Assembly (NCBI GenBank): GCA_963070105.1
Contig: OY718807.1
Coordinates: 1,565,001 to 1,629,000, forward strand
Source: Litomosoides sigmodontis
Taxonomy: Eukaryota; Nematoda; Chromadorea; Rhabditida; Onchocercidae
Direction of reading: 5' to 3'
DNA length: 64,000 bases
In this document: piece by piece, positions 1-17,756 of the stretch
Position numbering within the stretch: position 1 is the stretch's first letter
Layout of the letters: every line of letters starts with the position of its first letter
Program-made: the position numbers and the translations under genes
The notes under the pieces: generated by a model
Databases searched by the model: none
The model's input: only the letters and a program-made list of their open reading frames with translations
Told to the model about the DNA's origin: nothing

Positions 1-3166
<3,166 letters not shown>

Positions 3167-4282
3167 ACAGTGAACAGTAATGGTAAATAACCAGTGATCA
3201 GGTGGCATAATCTACGATTGTTGACAACGAAATAAATTTTTGTGGCACCGCACATAATGTTTTATCCCTTTTTTTAAAAAAATAAAAACGGAGTAATTCT
3301 CGCAGTTAGCAATCGAAAACAAAACAAATTTTTGCTCGAAAAGCGTTTGTGAAAAAAGACGAAATGAGTAATTGGTGAAATGGTGCTGGGAAAACTAAGG
3401 AATGGAAATGAAAATTCGCACTTAAAATTATATTTTGCATTTGTAAATTTAATTTGGACAATTTAAACTATCCTGATGAGTGACTGCGATGCTTGAAAAG
3501 TGTTACTGTTAGCTTCGGGAAATTTCACAACAAAAGCTGAAATGATACTGTTTTGAAATGACTGTCGGATACGGTGAAGGAGAAATACATTGCATTTGCT
3601 GAACGATCGATTTCGGTGATTTATTGTAGTAGCACTGTGGCCTTCCGCTCCAACCCAAAATTGCTCGATGATCTAATCCACTTTACCTATTTCTATAAAA
3701 TGCATCGAATTAATTCGATTATTTGTGAAATTAATTTTGAAAATACGGCGAAAATAACTTTCCGCTCTTTTCTATTCCTCTAAAAATGACCTACTGTAAA
3801 AATTGCAGTAGTAAAATTTTCATGTGAAAAAAAAATGGAAAATTATTTAATTTGAAGTGCATGCTTAATGTATATTTGCATAACGGATATCCTTTGAAAA
3901 TTTTTACGTCGATTAAAACTATAATTTGATAAATTTAATTTGAAAAATTCGCAGTTAAAGTATCCTTTGCTCCAAAGTTACTTCAATATCACTCTTTCAT
4001 TTCAATTTTTTTTATTCAATCGATGTTTTTCAATTCCTGATAATCATTGATATGTGTGTGTGTGTGTCGCCGCTTTCACTATCATTTCACTCTGATAAAA
4101 GTAGTAGGGAACGAACTCATCCGACCGTCGTTGTCGCCGTTGTCGACCAGTCAGTCGCCTAATGCTTAATAGTGGCGTAGTAGTAGCAGCTAACGATGCT
4201 TCTTCTTCCTTCATCTTGCAATTCAAACAATTCTCGCCTATAGCTTGTGTTTATTTTGCTTTCATTTCGTTCCTCGTTTTTT

Positions 4283-4450
4283 TCTCCCTCTCCCTCTCCT
4301 TCTCCCTCTCCCTCTCCCTCTGCCTCTGCCTCTCCCTCTCCCTCTCCCTCTCCCTTCCCCTCTCCCTCTCCCTCTTCCTCTTCCTCCCTTTCTCTTTCTC
4401 TTTCTCTCTCCCTTTTTGCTTCCTTTTTTTCTCATTCTCTTTACTTTTGT
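4283..4450. repeat. CCTCTC-type pyrimidine repeat
   Basis: An imperfect hexanucleotide array (CCCTCT and variants such as GCCTCT) that fades into mixed CT and TTTC sequence. The strand asymmetry is complete, with almost no purines on the + strand. Confidence 0.85.
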
Positions 4451-4973
4451 AAATATAAAACTCCTACTTTTTGCTATTTTTAGCTAAAAATGATTGAATT
4501 TTTTCGAATGATTTTTTGCTCTAGGATTACTTTTCCTTCTTGCTTTTATTTTTAATGAAAAAAATGCAAAAAAAAGGGGAGAAGGAAGAATATTTGATGC
4601 AATAAGTTTAGATGAACATTTTTTTAATTAAATTTTTTAATTGTTCCTCCGAGAAACACTAAGTCCCACATTTTTGATAGGTTTTTATCAAATCACTGTT
4701 AATGTAATAGAGCGTTTTGTTAGGTTGAAGAAAGTTGAACTGCAAAAAAAAATGTTCATTTTGCAAAATAATTTAAAATTACTTCAATTTCATAATTTAC
4801 ATTGTTAGCCTTTTTTCGCTGTCGAAAACTTATGTTTTATTCAGTTAATCAAACAACTCTGATAATCATACTGATAAGATAAATTTACGTGCAAAATGTA
4901 ATTTATGATAAATCATGTTAGAGAATTGCAAGAGTTCAAAATGTGTGTCTGAAACATTGATAGTGGGATCATT

Positions 4974-5140
4974 GCATTACGGTACTACAGTATCACTGTA
5001 CTATCATATCATGTAGTATAAACATGATCATATCACTGTCATGCTACTGTAGTATTATCGATATTATCATTACTTTGTGAATATCATAGTATTGCAGTTC
5101 GCGTACTGTATGATAGTATTGTAGTATCACAATAGCTTTT
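4974..5140. repeat. Cluster of short imperfect inverted repeats
   Basis: Variants of TACTGTAGTA, GTAGTATCA and TGATACT-like words recur in both orientations across about 165 bp, including CATGTAGTATAAACATG. The arrangement could fold into several small hairpins. No element family is recognised. Confidence 0.4.
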
Positions 5141-5249
5141 AGCTACACAAAATGAACAAGAGGCGAAGTTACTTCATCTTCAAATATATTAAGCTTAAAT
5201 CGATCTTGCATTATTTATCTCTGGCAATGTCTGTTTATATTTATTTGTT

Positions 5250-5250
<1 letters not shown>

Positions 5251-5327
<77 letters not shown>

Positions 5328-5342
5328 CGTGCGTGTGTGTGT
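5251..5342. repeat. (GT)n microsatellite
   Basis: About 45 GT units with a few GC interruptions near the 3' end (GTGCGTGCGT). Confidence 0.95.
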
Positions 5343-5436
5343 ATTTGTAGTTATACTCATCACAGTGTTATCGTATTGTTGCGATGAGTGAGCGAGGTAA
5401 GTGAATGCGATGATTAGCAAGAGGAGAGGATGGGAT

Positions 5437-5437
<1 letters not shown>

Positions 5438-5488
<51 letters not shown>

Positions 5489-5510
5489 GAGAGAGGGAGA
5501 GGGAGGGGGA
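5438..5510. repeat. (GA)n microsatellite
   Basis: GA units degrade into GGGA variants. It lies about 100 bp after the GT tract, so the two form a compound microsatellite locus. Confidence 0.93.
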
Positions 5511-6049
5511 AAAAAAATTTTCGGAAAATGTTGTAGTGACCCGTTGTTCCGTTTCGTAGACCTCTAACCATTCCACCGCTAACCGCTCCCTTCTCTCCTC
5601 ATCGTTTTTGTCATCCTTGTTTGCCTAAGAAAGGTTAGAGGGGAAGGTAGAGGGGACAGGAAATGTAATTAACATTTCTTCTCCTTTCAATTTCTCCCAC
5701 CCCTTGCCTCCCTCTTTCAAAAAAGCAAAAAGGAGGAAAATTAAGCTGAATTAAATGAAACTAGTTAGTTCACTGTAAAACTTTCAATAAACATATCCTC
5801 CCCATCTTTTTCCCTTCCTACCCTTTTTGTCTCTCTCCCTTCCCTTCCCTTCCATTCCTATCGCCTTGGCATAGCTTTTTTACCTTTTTCTATTTACTCC
5901 GATCAACTCATTCATATCACAATCATAAACTATGAAACGGCTCGAAAATATGCATACTTTTGTGCAGATTAGCATAGGCAAGAAGTGAGTAAACAGAGGG
6001 AGAGGGAGGACTATGTACAGAAATGCGCATTTGGTCATCGGTCATAATG

Positions 6050-6074
6050 ATAACAGTAGCAACAACAACAACAA

Positions 6075-6116
<42 letters not shown>

Positions 6117-6255
6117 CAGTAATAGTAGTAGTAGTAGTAGTAGCAGCAGCAGCAGCAAACATTTCATTCAGAGTGATGGTCAGCGGTCATTCAAATGGCA
6201 ATAACAACAACAATAACAATAACAACAACAACAGCAGTAGCAGTACGTCTTAGCA
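6050..6255. repeat. Compound AAC/CAG/TAG trinucleotide repeat
   Basis: AAC, CAG, TAG and AAC blocks follow one another, with a unique stretch at about 6158-6200 between two similar blocks. It is open in more than one frame (poly-Ser/Asn, poly-Ala/Thr), but there is no splice context, so it is not called as coding. Confidence 0.85.
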
Positions 6256-7889
6256 GCAGCAGCCTCAGTAAATATTCATTCCATCCACTCAAATTGGTAC
6301 TGGTCATCGGTCATTCAAGTAGCACATAACAACCAGCAATTTCATCTGTACATCCGGTGTCCCTAAATTATGCAGCAAATTTGCTTTTCTCCTTTTCTCT
6401 TATTATTTTTTAGTACTTTACTACCGCTTCTCTCTCTCTCTCTCTTTCCTTCTGCACTGCTCTCTCTCGAAAGGTCATATAACGAAAGTGTAATTGATTT
6501 TTATAGAAATTATTTTTTACAAGTTTATTACTGAAATTACTAACAGGGTTGATAGCATAATGCATTTTTCCGAAGCTAACAACGATCTCTCCTTTCCCTC
6601 CTCCTCCTCTTCCAAATAAGTGAAAAGCGATAAAGTATGTTTACTGTATGATTACGATAAAATCTAATTTAAATGATCATATCTAATTTCACCTCTCTCA
6701 TCATCATCATCTCCATCCTACACGCATATCACCGAAGTTAGGTTATAGGTTACTCAAATCAATTGACCAATTAATTAATATGATAGAATAGATGCAAATA
6801 TTATGGGAAGCACGAAGAGGGAGAGAATGAATGAAGAAAAGAAAAAGAGAGGAAGAGGAATTTAAAGGATTGAAAAAAGCGGAGGAGCAGTTAGTTGCAT
6901 TTATCAAATCTTTCTTTTCGTGTCTTTTTTTCCCTTTGTGTTTTGTTTCTTTTTTATTTTCTTTTTCTTTCGAAATTTTGTAAAATTTCAATTTGCTAAA
7001 AATAATACAAATTCCTTCCTTCGCAATGCTTTGTTGCTTTTTCTTTTTTTTCTTTTTCCAACATTTTTCACATTTGCGGGAAACCAACCTGTAATAGTCT
7101 TGCGGAACGCACCAATAATAACCTGAAATAGTAAAGAAAAAATGAAACATAGGGAACGAGCAAACATTTTTCAACTTTACCCCACGCAAGTAAAATTGAT
7201 GAAATTTTTACGTACGTGTCCATTGTATTTATTTGGAAGTGAAATTTGAATAATTAAATTTGCTATAAGTTTAACGAAATTGTTAATTAGTGTAGTGCGA
7301 CGACGATCAAGCAACTACAAGATAATAAAATTAATGGCAGAAATTGAAAATTAGAACTGTAATTAGAAAGAGGGAAAAACAGTAAAAAATGGAAAGGATT
7401 CTTAATTTTTTGAATTACTGCATCTATACATACTAATTAATTAATTAATTACCGTAATAATTCTAACAATACGTTAAGTAATTTAAAAAAAATTACGGAA
7501 CATTTCTTTTATTTCAAATTAAAATATAAGCATATTAAGCACTTCAATTGTTCAGCGCTCATTTTCTCTTATTTCTTCAAAATTCTTTCTCCTTTTGTTG
7601 TTTCATTGAAATTTGATTAAACGACAATTTGTAATTACATTTCTGCCTGTAACTCTTCAAGTAATTAATATGAAATTCGAATGTATTATGAGAATATCGT
7701 TGTTTGGATTTTTTCACACAAAGTGAATATGTTTCAGTCAAATTTTTTCGATGCAAACATTTCACTTCTACAATTAGATAATTTGCATAATTAATCGATT
7801 AGTTGAAGTGCAAATATTTTGTTTGTTTCATTTTATTTTAATCGGTGGATGATAAGTTTTCATGAAAGGACACAATTTGGATTACAAGA

Positions 7890-7927
<38 letters not shown>

Positions 7928-8560
7928 AAACGTAGTAAAACCTTTGCATTACATATTCTATTTCTTTTTTCCTTGTCACAAAAATGTCACAATAATTCCC
8001 TGAAAGCAGTCATACTCATCAAATTGCTTTCCCCTTATGAAAGAATAAATTAAGAAATAATTGGAGATTTCTCTAAAAGAGTTAGAGAGAGAGAGAGAGG
8101 GAAAGAGGCAGAGAGAAAGAAACTAAAAGGGAGGAAAAAGAAAGTAAGGATAAATCGAAATGAAATTTTTTAAAAAAAAAACTGAAAAGACAGATTTTGA
8201 GAAATGAAATGATTCATTTTACTATGATAGTAGTAGAACTGGGCGACTGAGCCTGCTATCATTGTTTGGGAAATTGGGTTTGGAAAAGTTTTTTTTTTTC
8301 ACTTACTTAATTAACCGCTTGCTTTGTTTTTGTTGAAATAATTAATTTATGCAAGTCTTTCTTCCACTCCAAGAATATCTCATTAACTGTCCAGATAAAT
8401 TGGAATATGAATGAAAAAGAAAATTTTGCAACAGACGATAATGTATTAGTCTCTATAAAAGCGACGATTTAAATTTCAATCAGATCAGATCGAGTTATTG
8501 CTTAAAATGAAGCTTATACGGTGCGATGATGATATGACTGATTAAGATTACTGTCATCGT

Positions 8561-8685
8561 CAGATAATCTTCTTCTTAACACAATTATTATCGCACACTT
8601 ATCTTATCCGTGCCTTATCATACCCTTACTTTTTATCAAATTGCATTTTGTGAGTGAAAGCATCATTGATCTTATCAAATTATCA
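8561..8685. promoter_or_regulatory. Candidate GATA-factor site cluster
   Basis: Eight GATAA/TTATC words lie in about 125 bp, including CTTATCTTATCC and two CTTATCAAA. In nematodes, TGATAA-type sites are bound by GATA factors that drive intestinal and epidermal genes. AT-rich DNA gives many such words by chance, and no gene is seen nearby, so the functional call is weak. Confidence 0.25.
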
Positions 8686-10587
8686 TTTCATAAATATTAG
8701 AGCAGTGATGTGTCGTAGCAAACAAGCACATTCGCTGACAAACAAACTTCTTTTTTGATGCAAATCATTTGCATACCATATGGTCAAATTTGAATGCTTA
8801 CGTGCAATGAATGCAATATTAATCGATAAAAAAAAGTTTCAAGTACCAAATATAGGTAAATGAATGGAAATAGCCCGTGAATGATTTCAAATTCAAATTT
8901 ATTTTAAATTAGCAAATATCATTCTGTTATTGCGTCTAATTTTCCACGATCTTCATGATTGAAAATTGAAATTGAACTCTCTCACTGCCGCTAATCAACG
9001 AACTTACTTATCAGTTCAACGTTTCACTACCTTCATTATCCAATTGAAATTTAACACTGTCACTGTTGCTAATCAATAAACTTATCAGTTCATCTTTGTG
9101 ATTGATAAATACATTTGTGTGCCTATTTTCCAATGACAAAATTGCAACATTGTGTTTTTACAAAATTACAATATGTGATGATTTATATGCGTGCATTTTT
9201 CAATTTTTTTCAGGAAATCATACCTTTTCTATTCAGAAAAAAAAATCAAAAAATAAAAAAGTTGCTAGCAGTAAGTGTATATGCAAATGTATGAACGAAC
9301 ACACAGAGAATTTCCTCATTTTTTTTTTCTTCATAACTCACACACCTCATTGCCCCTCAATTCTACCATTTTGTTTTTCCAATTATCAAATGCTTTTATG
9401 TGTAGCGAACATTTCACTAATTAGATCGATTGTTTGCAGTGATAAGATTAGTGGTTGTCATCTTCACAGTGCAGCAACAATGAGGTTGACAGTAGCGCCT
9501 CTCACTTTGACATTTGAGTGTAAACGTTAATTACCGACTGACTAATAATTAAACATTATGTAGCAATCATTGAATTGAAGTGATTTACTGAACGATTTAA
9601 TTATTAGTGCGCTACAAGCAGTTCCGTTCGATAATTAGGAGGAATGTGTGTGATTTTCGGAGCGATTTGAAAAATGATAAAATTCCAGTTAATTAGTTGA
9701 AACTTTTGGGAAATAATTTAATAATAATTTATTCAACTGGTAATTTCACCATCTGAAACGTTGTACATTTATTTCAGTAATTGATATTGCATAATAGCGA
9801 AAGGAAATGATCAAACATCGTGAGTGGCAAATGATTTATTTGAAAATTTAATTAATTGAAGAAAAGTACGATAGTGAAGTGAATGTACGAATTACATTTT
9901 TATTCGTCTAATTTTTATTTTCGCATCCCTAACTTCTTCTGCACATTTTTTTTCTCATTAAATTAGAACGATAATAACACTCAGAAGAGAGCCGAAAAAA
10001 CAGTTATTTTAACATTTGCATTTTTTCGGTACAGTAAAGAGTGATGAAAAAATGTGAAAAGTGCATTAGTGGAATAATAAAGAAGGAAATGAAAAGGTAG
10101 CGAAGAAAGAGAAAGATGAAAAATCCATTCGTTCAATTTTTTTCATCGATTTAAATTATTTAAAAATAAAGTAATACGTATATATTGTGTGTGTGAAAAG
10201 TGAAGAAATTAGAAATAATCCCTCGAAGATTAATCATTTTTTTGTTCTTTTTGCTTTTTTTTTTGGAAAAATTTTTTTTTCGGTGTATTTTCATCTTACG
10301 AATAAAACGAACGTTTCAAACAGTGTTAAAATTTACAAAAAAAAAATACACGCAACAGAGCAAGTGATTAGAGAGAATGATAGCGAGAGAGAGAGAGAGG
10401 GAAAAAACGAAGAAAGAAAGCAAAAATATTGATGAAAATGAATTTGTTTTTTTTTGCAAAGGAATGTTTTTTTGAACATGAAAATGAGCGAGCATTTTGG
10501 AACATTTGAATTTGTCAATCTTTTTGAAACAAAAAGGTATGAGTGCTGACACTCAGCTTATCTCTCCATTATCCAAACACTGCTAAT

Positions 10588-10627
<40 letters not shown>

Positions 10628-13600
10628 GGAAAAAAAGGAAGGACGAGGAGAATGGAGGAGTGATCTGACGCATACTTTACGTGAAACAACTGGCAAGTAA
10701 AGTAATGATGGAATTAGCAAAAGTGTTGTGTGTGTGTGTTTTTCAATGAAAGTACCAAATATTTCATTTCAAATTTCAAATTAGAAATTTGCAGTGAATG
10801 AAATTTAAAAAAAAAATGTACTAATAGCATATTGTTATTATATTATTTTATAACTGATAATTGAATTTATTCTCGAAATATCATTACTTATGTCTTTTTT
10901 TTCACTTTTTTCAAAATAAAAAGTGAGCTAATTATGCGATTAATGCTTTTTCTACGTTAGATTATCAGTAAATACAAATGGTTGTTGAAATTTGCATATT
11001 TAATGCTTTAAATGCTTTTGAATACGATCATACATTACGTGATCACGTATTTAAGGAAATATTGTGCTGGAATGTAAGCACTCCACAACGACAGATTGAA
11101 ATTTGTGAAAAATTTTTGCAATGGGAAATTATTTACAGGAGAACAGTTTGAAGAAAAAAAATAAAATTTGGAATAGTAAAAAGGAGAATAGTTATGAATA
11201 TATGTGAATTTAGGAGAAAAATTTTAAATAATTTCCTGCTGCAAAAAAGTTTACAAAATATAGTAGTAATGAATTGAATTGATTTGAAAACAAGAAGAAG
11301 ATAACTTAGGAAAAGTTTTAAATGATCGATTGGATCAAAGAGGCAAATTAATTGCCTGTAGCAGAGAGTTGAAATTTAATTTCTCACTATGTAAGTGATG
11401 GTGTTTTGTTGGAAAAGAGGGTAAAGAGAAGAGAAAATTTTTACAATTGTAATTTTTAGGGAAAGTGAAAAATGATGGATAGAATAATTGTTGAAATTTT
11501 TTTGGTTTAATTAATCACGAACAGATATTTTATTAATTAATAATAATAGCGAAATATTTTTAAACGATTAAATTAAATTAAGTGATGAAATAATATGTGA
11601 CACTTTGTAAAAATCAAATTTATAATATAATTTTTGAAAAAAAATATTGTGTGAATTTACTGAAACTTTTAAATTTCTTTTTGTTTTCACAAATATACGT
11701 AAAAGTGGAAGTGATTCGCTTAATTTAAAATTTCCGTTGATAAATGAATTATTAATGTTTCAGGTAAAATTGGAAGTGGTAAAGCCCAACGATCCGTTTA
11801 TTTATGACTTTCAAAGAATAAAGCAAAAATAGTCCAAGTAAAAAATTTGAAACCTAAATAATAAGTTGTGTCATAACTTAGGTAACAGCGAGATAAATTT
11901 CATTTATAAAATTCGCCGCAGCAGTACTTTTTGCAAAAAAGTATAAAAGTAGCTAATACACATTATGCTAATTACAACTATTTTTTAATTGTAGTTTTGT
12001 GCGATAAAATTAGGAAAAGCAAAATTCTCTTTAAATTATATGGTTTTTAATTCATCCTACCTTTCACACCTTTTACTGTAACGTTTCTTTCTCAATTTGT
12101 CATTGCTTTCTTCAGTTGTAAGTAGCAAATTTTAATATATGGAATATTTTGAAACTTAAAATTTATTGTTGAAAAAGTTTTTCCTTTCAATTCCCTTCAT
12201 TTAATGCGTTATCTTTGATCATTTCTATGCTTGTAACGATGAAAACGCCTTCCATGTAATCGTCATAATTAATTTCTTTATTTAAAACTAGTAAAGTTAA
12301 GAAAAATTTTAATCAAAATATTTAACTGAGACTTTTTATCAAATGAAATAATCATGAAACATTTCTTTCTATTTTCTCATTACCTAATATTATCAATCAA
12401 CCTGATTTTTTTTGACTTAAAAACACGAAAGTTTTATGAAAAATAAAATGAACGGAATGTTTTCTTCGTTTTTTTATTTGATAGAAATATTTCACTTTTT
12501 GGATGAAATAGAAAGGTTACTTTAATTACATTCCTTTGAAAAGGTTTCACAAATTCGTGGAAATAAAAAAGACTGGAAAATTTTCATTAACCGAAAAAAA
12601 ATAATAGTGGAAAAATGAATGTAATCAAAGTAATCACTTCATCTTGCATTTCAAACAGAATTTTATTTTCCATCAATCCTTTACTTCAATTTCTTTATTT
12701 ATTCATTTTTTTTACAAAGTCAATTTCATTTTAACGCCCACTCGTATATGTTACAACATTACACTTCAACATTTGAATAAAATAATCCATCCATTCAAAT
12801 CCAGTAAGGCTTTCTCAGCAACTTTTTGAGAAAATGAATTATTAAAATTTGTGAAAAATGTGCAATGAAAGAGGAACAGGTAGGATGTGCGTTGGCTAGC
12901 ATCCTTTGAGAAGCATCCTTTTTGCTTTCTGTAAAATTCTCAGCGAAATGGTAATTAGTATTATTAGTGTTATCTAAGTAAGTAAGTCCTACTGTTTTAA
13001 CTTCCGTTAAATTTACTTTTTTTTTCAAATTTCATAGTTCAAATTTGCTGCAATAAAATTTCATTTTACATATACAAGCTATTACGAAAAAATACTAGGC
13101 TATTATTACAATAGTAAATTAGGTTGAAAGTTCATAATTCACTTCACCTCATTTGTCCATTTGAATTGATGCATTGATAAGTGGATAATAACAAGAAGTC
13201 GAAACGAATACAAATATATGTCTAACTGGAAACAGTTATAAGCAGAGCAGTATTAAGTAGAAATTTTACTTCTTGTATTGAATTAAAATTAATAAATTGT
13301 CATATTTAAATTAAATTAATGAATGATTGATTAATTGCTATTTAGTATGATATTTTTCATTTCATGCAGCGAGACAAGTAAGTAAGTGTGGTGGAGAAGT
13401 GATAGTTTGAGGAAAAAAAAAAGAAAGTGCCTAAAAGAAATCAAATATGTAAATATAATTTTATTCATTTTGAAAAAAGCCTATTCGCCGTCTGTGCAAT
13501 GAAGCAACTCATCGCTGTTTAACTACACATTTGATTTCACCACACTACAATATTTAATTGAAATTTCCACTTTCTAATACTTTCTCCCACTCGCCTAATC

Positions 13601-14829
13601 TATTTAGACGAAATATCGAAAAGCTTTAATGAAAGAGAAATAAATTTCCTAAGGCATCCGCTGAAGTTTTCAGTGTTTGCAACAAAGTATGACGACATCA
13701 CTAAGCTCATCAGTGAATTGCTTCCCTGAGAATTCATTAACTTTTTAAATAATTTTAATATTTCAATCATTGAATGCGTTTATTTTACGGTTGCAACTGA
13801 CATTGGAGGGTCTGCCTGCTCTCTAGCCTTCTCACTAATCACGTTTTCCACCTTATCCTCACGTGCTCCGCCTTTTTTTTTCTTTCATTATTTTCAAAAT
13901 TTATTTCACTAAAATATGTTCATTTCATTTCTCTCTTTCGCATTTAGAACAACAAAAAAAATAACAAATTACGTAAATACTTTTGCAGACGGAAAAAAGC
14001 AAAAAACAGTTTGTTTTTTGTTTTTTTCAATATTTCAATTCGACTCATTCACGAGATGTATGTGTTGTGTACGTGGAAGAGCGTGCGTGTGAATGAATGT
14101 ATGTGTACGTGGGCGTATGAGTCATTATTTGTACAACGCGATATTTTGTTCACCTAATGTATCATTTCTTAAAGAGCCACACACACACAGAGAGAGAGAG
14201 AGAGAGGGAGAGAGGTAGAGAAAGGGAGGCGAAAAAAGTTCTCCTAAAACGCCCTTCAAATTTTATTGATATCAAAACATGCTGTGTTTGTTAAAAAATA
14301 TTTTGATGATTAATAACTACTTTATTCCTTCGTCACCGTTCATCAACCCCCCATACACTCTAATTCATTAAAACGAAAAACAAAAGAAAATAAAAAGAAA
14401 CGTGAAAAGGTACTTAAGTATAGTTACTTTGACGGAGGATAGTTAATCATTGGACTAATAGTTACTGAGAGGCATATTATATGTAACAAAATGGAATTAC
14501 ACTTAGCAGCAATTAATGACTGCCAATGGTCTTAATTAGCTGCTTATTTCATTAAATAACTTTTTCCCTTCCTCTCTTTATGTACGTCATGTCTAACATA
14601 TTATTATCGTAGCGTACATTTTACGTCCTTAAAATTAAAATGACACATTCATAGAATTTACATGTCTGTAGTACTTCATCTGTTTACTCAATTTTATGAA
14701 ATGAATGAAATCACTCTTTTCCAACTTCGTTTTTGGCTATTACTATAAGGATGACAACCATTAAGTTACTCTCTACTTTTTTTTGTTATTATTAAATCGT
14801 CATTGTTCCCCTTTGTTATTTATTATATA

Positions 14830-15753
<924 letters not shown>

Positions 15754-17603
15754 TGTACACAAATGAATTCACTTTCTGTCTTTTTCTAAACTTTAGCTTA
15801 AAATGGTCATAATTAACAAATTAATTATTAATTACTCTTCGTAGTTGTTAGCTGTTGTAGCAATAATTGTTTCAAAATTTGCATAAAATTTTCCAGCGGT
15901 TGGGTTCGCTGCGCGATCGATCACATTCGTCGCCGATCATTCGTTTTTTTTTTGTTCATTTCGTAATGCATAGATGATGCCCGAAGGTATTAATAGCGAA
16001 ATAGTAGGGATTGTTCTCAATTTTGAAACAGTTTGAATTTTCGAAAACTTGTTTTCCTTTTCCTGTGAAATTCAACATGATGAAAACTATGGCAGGAAGA
16101 CCAAAGTTTAAACAAACCATTTTTTTTCCTCTCCGAATGTTGTCCATAATTTAGATATATCTATTTATCTGTACATTTATGCAGTTGTTGGTACTATCAT
16201 CATCATCACAGCCAGTTTTGTTTCTACAAAAGTTTACTTATGATCGATTGGTCACTTGGGATGGAAGATGTGTGTGAGTGATAAAGCTGATCGAAATGGC
16301 AAATTTAAACGCTAAGCAAGGAGTTAAATGCGGGCATCATGTGAGAGGTGGCGGACGAGGCTAATTGTAGCGGTTAGAGTTAAATGAGAATTGAAGATTT
16401 GCGAAAGTTAAAATTTTCATTGCTCCATAACGGGCAGCTATTCATTTTAGCTAATTATAATAAGGACGAAAATTCACTCATTTCAATGCTAATCCCTCAC
16501 AAATCATTTCACTTCATCACATAGTGTTATTTGAAAATGTTTGAAGTTAGTGTGAACTTCAGCAATATATGGAATTTTTTCCTCTCATCTAACATTCAAT
16601 TTAATTTTTAAACTATTTTTGCTTAATTATTAATTTATTTTGCTAATTCTACTTTAAAGTACACCATCGACTCGCTCAATATTTTTTCGTCCTTCGTTTT
16701 ATTTTTTTGTTCCTTTTTAGAAATAAATATTCACTTTCTTTTCCTATTGAAAATTATCCGATATAGCTGAAGTCATTCAGTTGAGGCATATTTTTGAAGA
16801 ATTGAGAAGGGAAACAATCAATGGCTTATAATTCGCCCTTATTAATTATTATTACCGATAATTTCTTTTTATTTAGCTATAACTTAATTGATTAAAAATA
16901 ATCTTCAACCTTTTTCGTTTTATCGTGATAATGCACTGTACGAATAATTTTATTTCTTTCCAAAGAAATAGCAATTCAGTCATCCCAAATTACCAATGGC
17001 ATTTTATAACAAAAAACAACAACAACAACAACAAACAATAATATTTATTATTATTTATAACAATAATAAATAATATTAAATAATAGCAAAATTATTTTAA
17101 TATAACATTTTTGGGGACAAAATTTTGAAACGAAATGAACAAGCTAATCTCTTTTAGTTAAATCATTTCATTTCACTTATGCTCTGATCAATCATGAAAT
17201 TCAACGATTCCATTTTGTAATATCTAAATTTGCAAAACTGATAGCTATCTTATCAGATAAATATAAAAATGTGGTGTGTGTGTGTGTATGTCATAATTTG
17301 CGTAAATCTAACGGTTGAATTTAACCGGATATAATGGATGTATGTAGCGAATCGTCGTAGTCATTTATGAAAAAGTAAAACTTGAAATTAAAATGTGAAT
17401 TAAATTGCTCTTTGCAATGCCAACAATCTTATTATCGTCACTTTGAAATATGTGTTTTGACTTCTTCCGTTTTCATTGATATTTTTTTTTTTTTAAAATC
17501 CAGGAATTTTGATTGTCGCAGTGATAACAATCAAAATTTCGATGCTTTGCTTCATTTCGTAATAATCGTTTGGAGTTGTAATTAGCGGAAATTGGATGTT
17601 GCA

Positions 17604-17756
17604 ATGAGCGGACTAGTGAAGAGACTAGTGCCTAGCTTAGCTTGGCTATTACTCCTCTCTTCTCACTTGTCCCTCATTTTAATGGCTGTGATTGAATTGA
17701 GTTCACTGCTGTGCTTGATTGATTGTCCTGGCAGAGAGTATCTGCGTAGTTTATAA
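17604..17756 (+). CDS. Candidate small hydrophobic ORF, 50 codons
   Basis: A 50-codon frame opens with MSGLVKRLV and continues into a long Leu/Ser/Ile-rich stretch (about residues 11-38). It contains two late cysteines (about residues 37 and 41) and ends with ...REYLRSL and TAA. A basic start followed by a hydrophobic core is typical of a signal peptide or a single membrane helix. The codons are less AT-rich than the surrounding spacer. A possible donor (GAGAGTATCT) lies near the end, so it could also be the first exon of a longer gene. I found no partner exon. It may equally be chance, and no family is recognised. Confidence 0.25.
   Translation: MSGLVKRLVPSLAWLLLLSSHLSLILMAVIELSSLLCLIDCPGREYLRSL

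Noticed and set aside
9102..9530. 142-codon + frame
   Set aside because: Composition follows the local AT-rich and poly-A/T tracts; no domain, signal peptide or splice context supports it.
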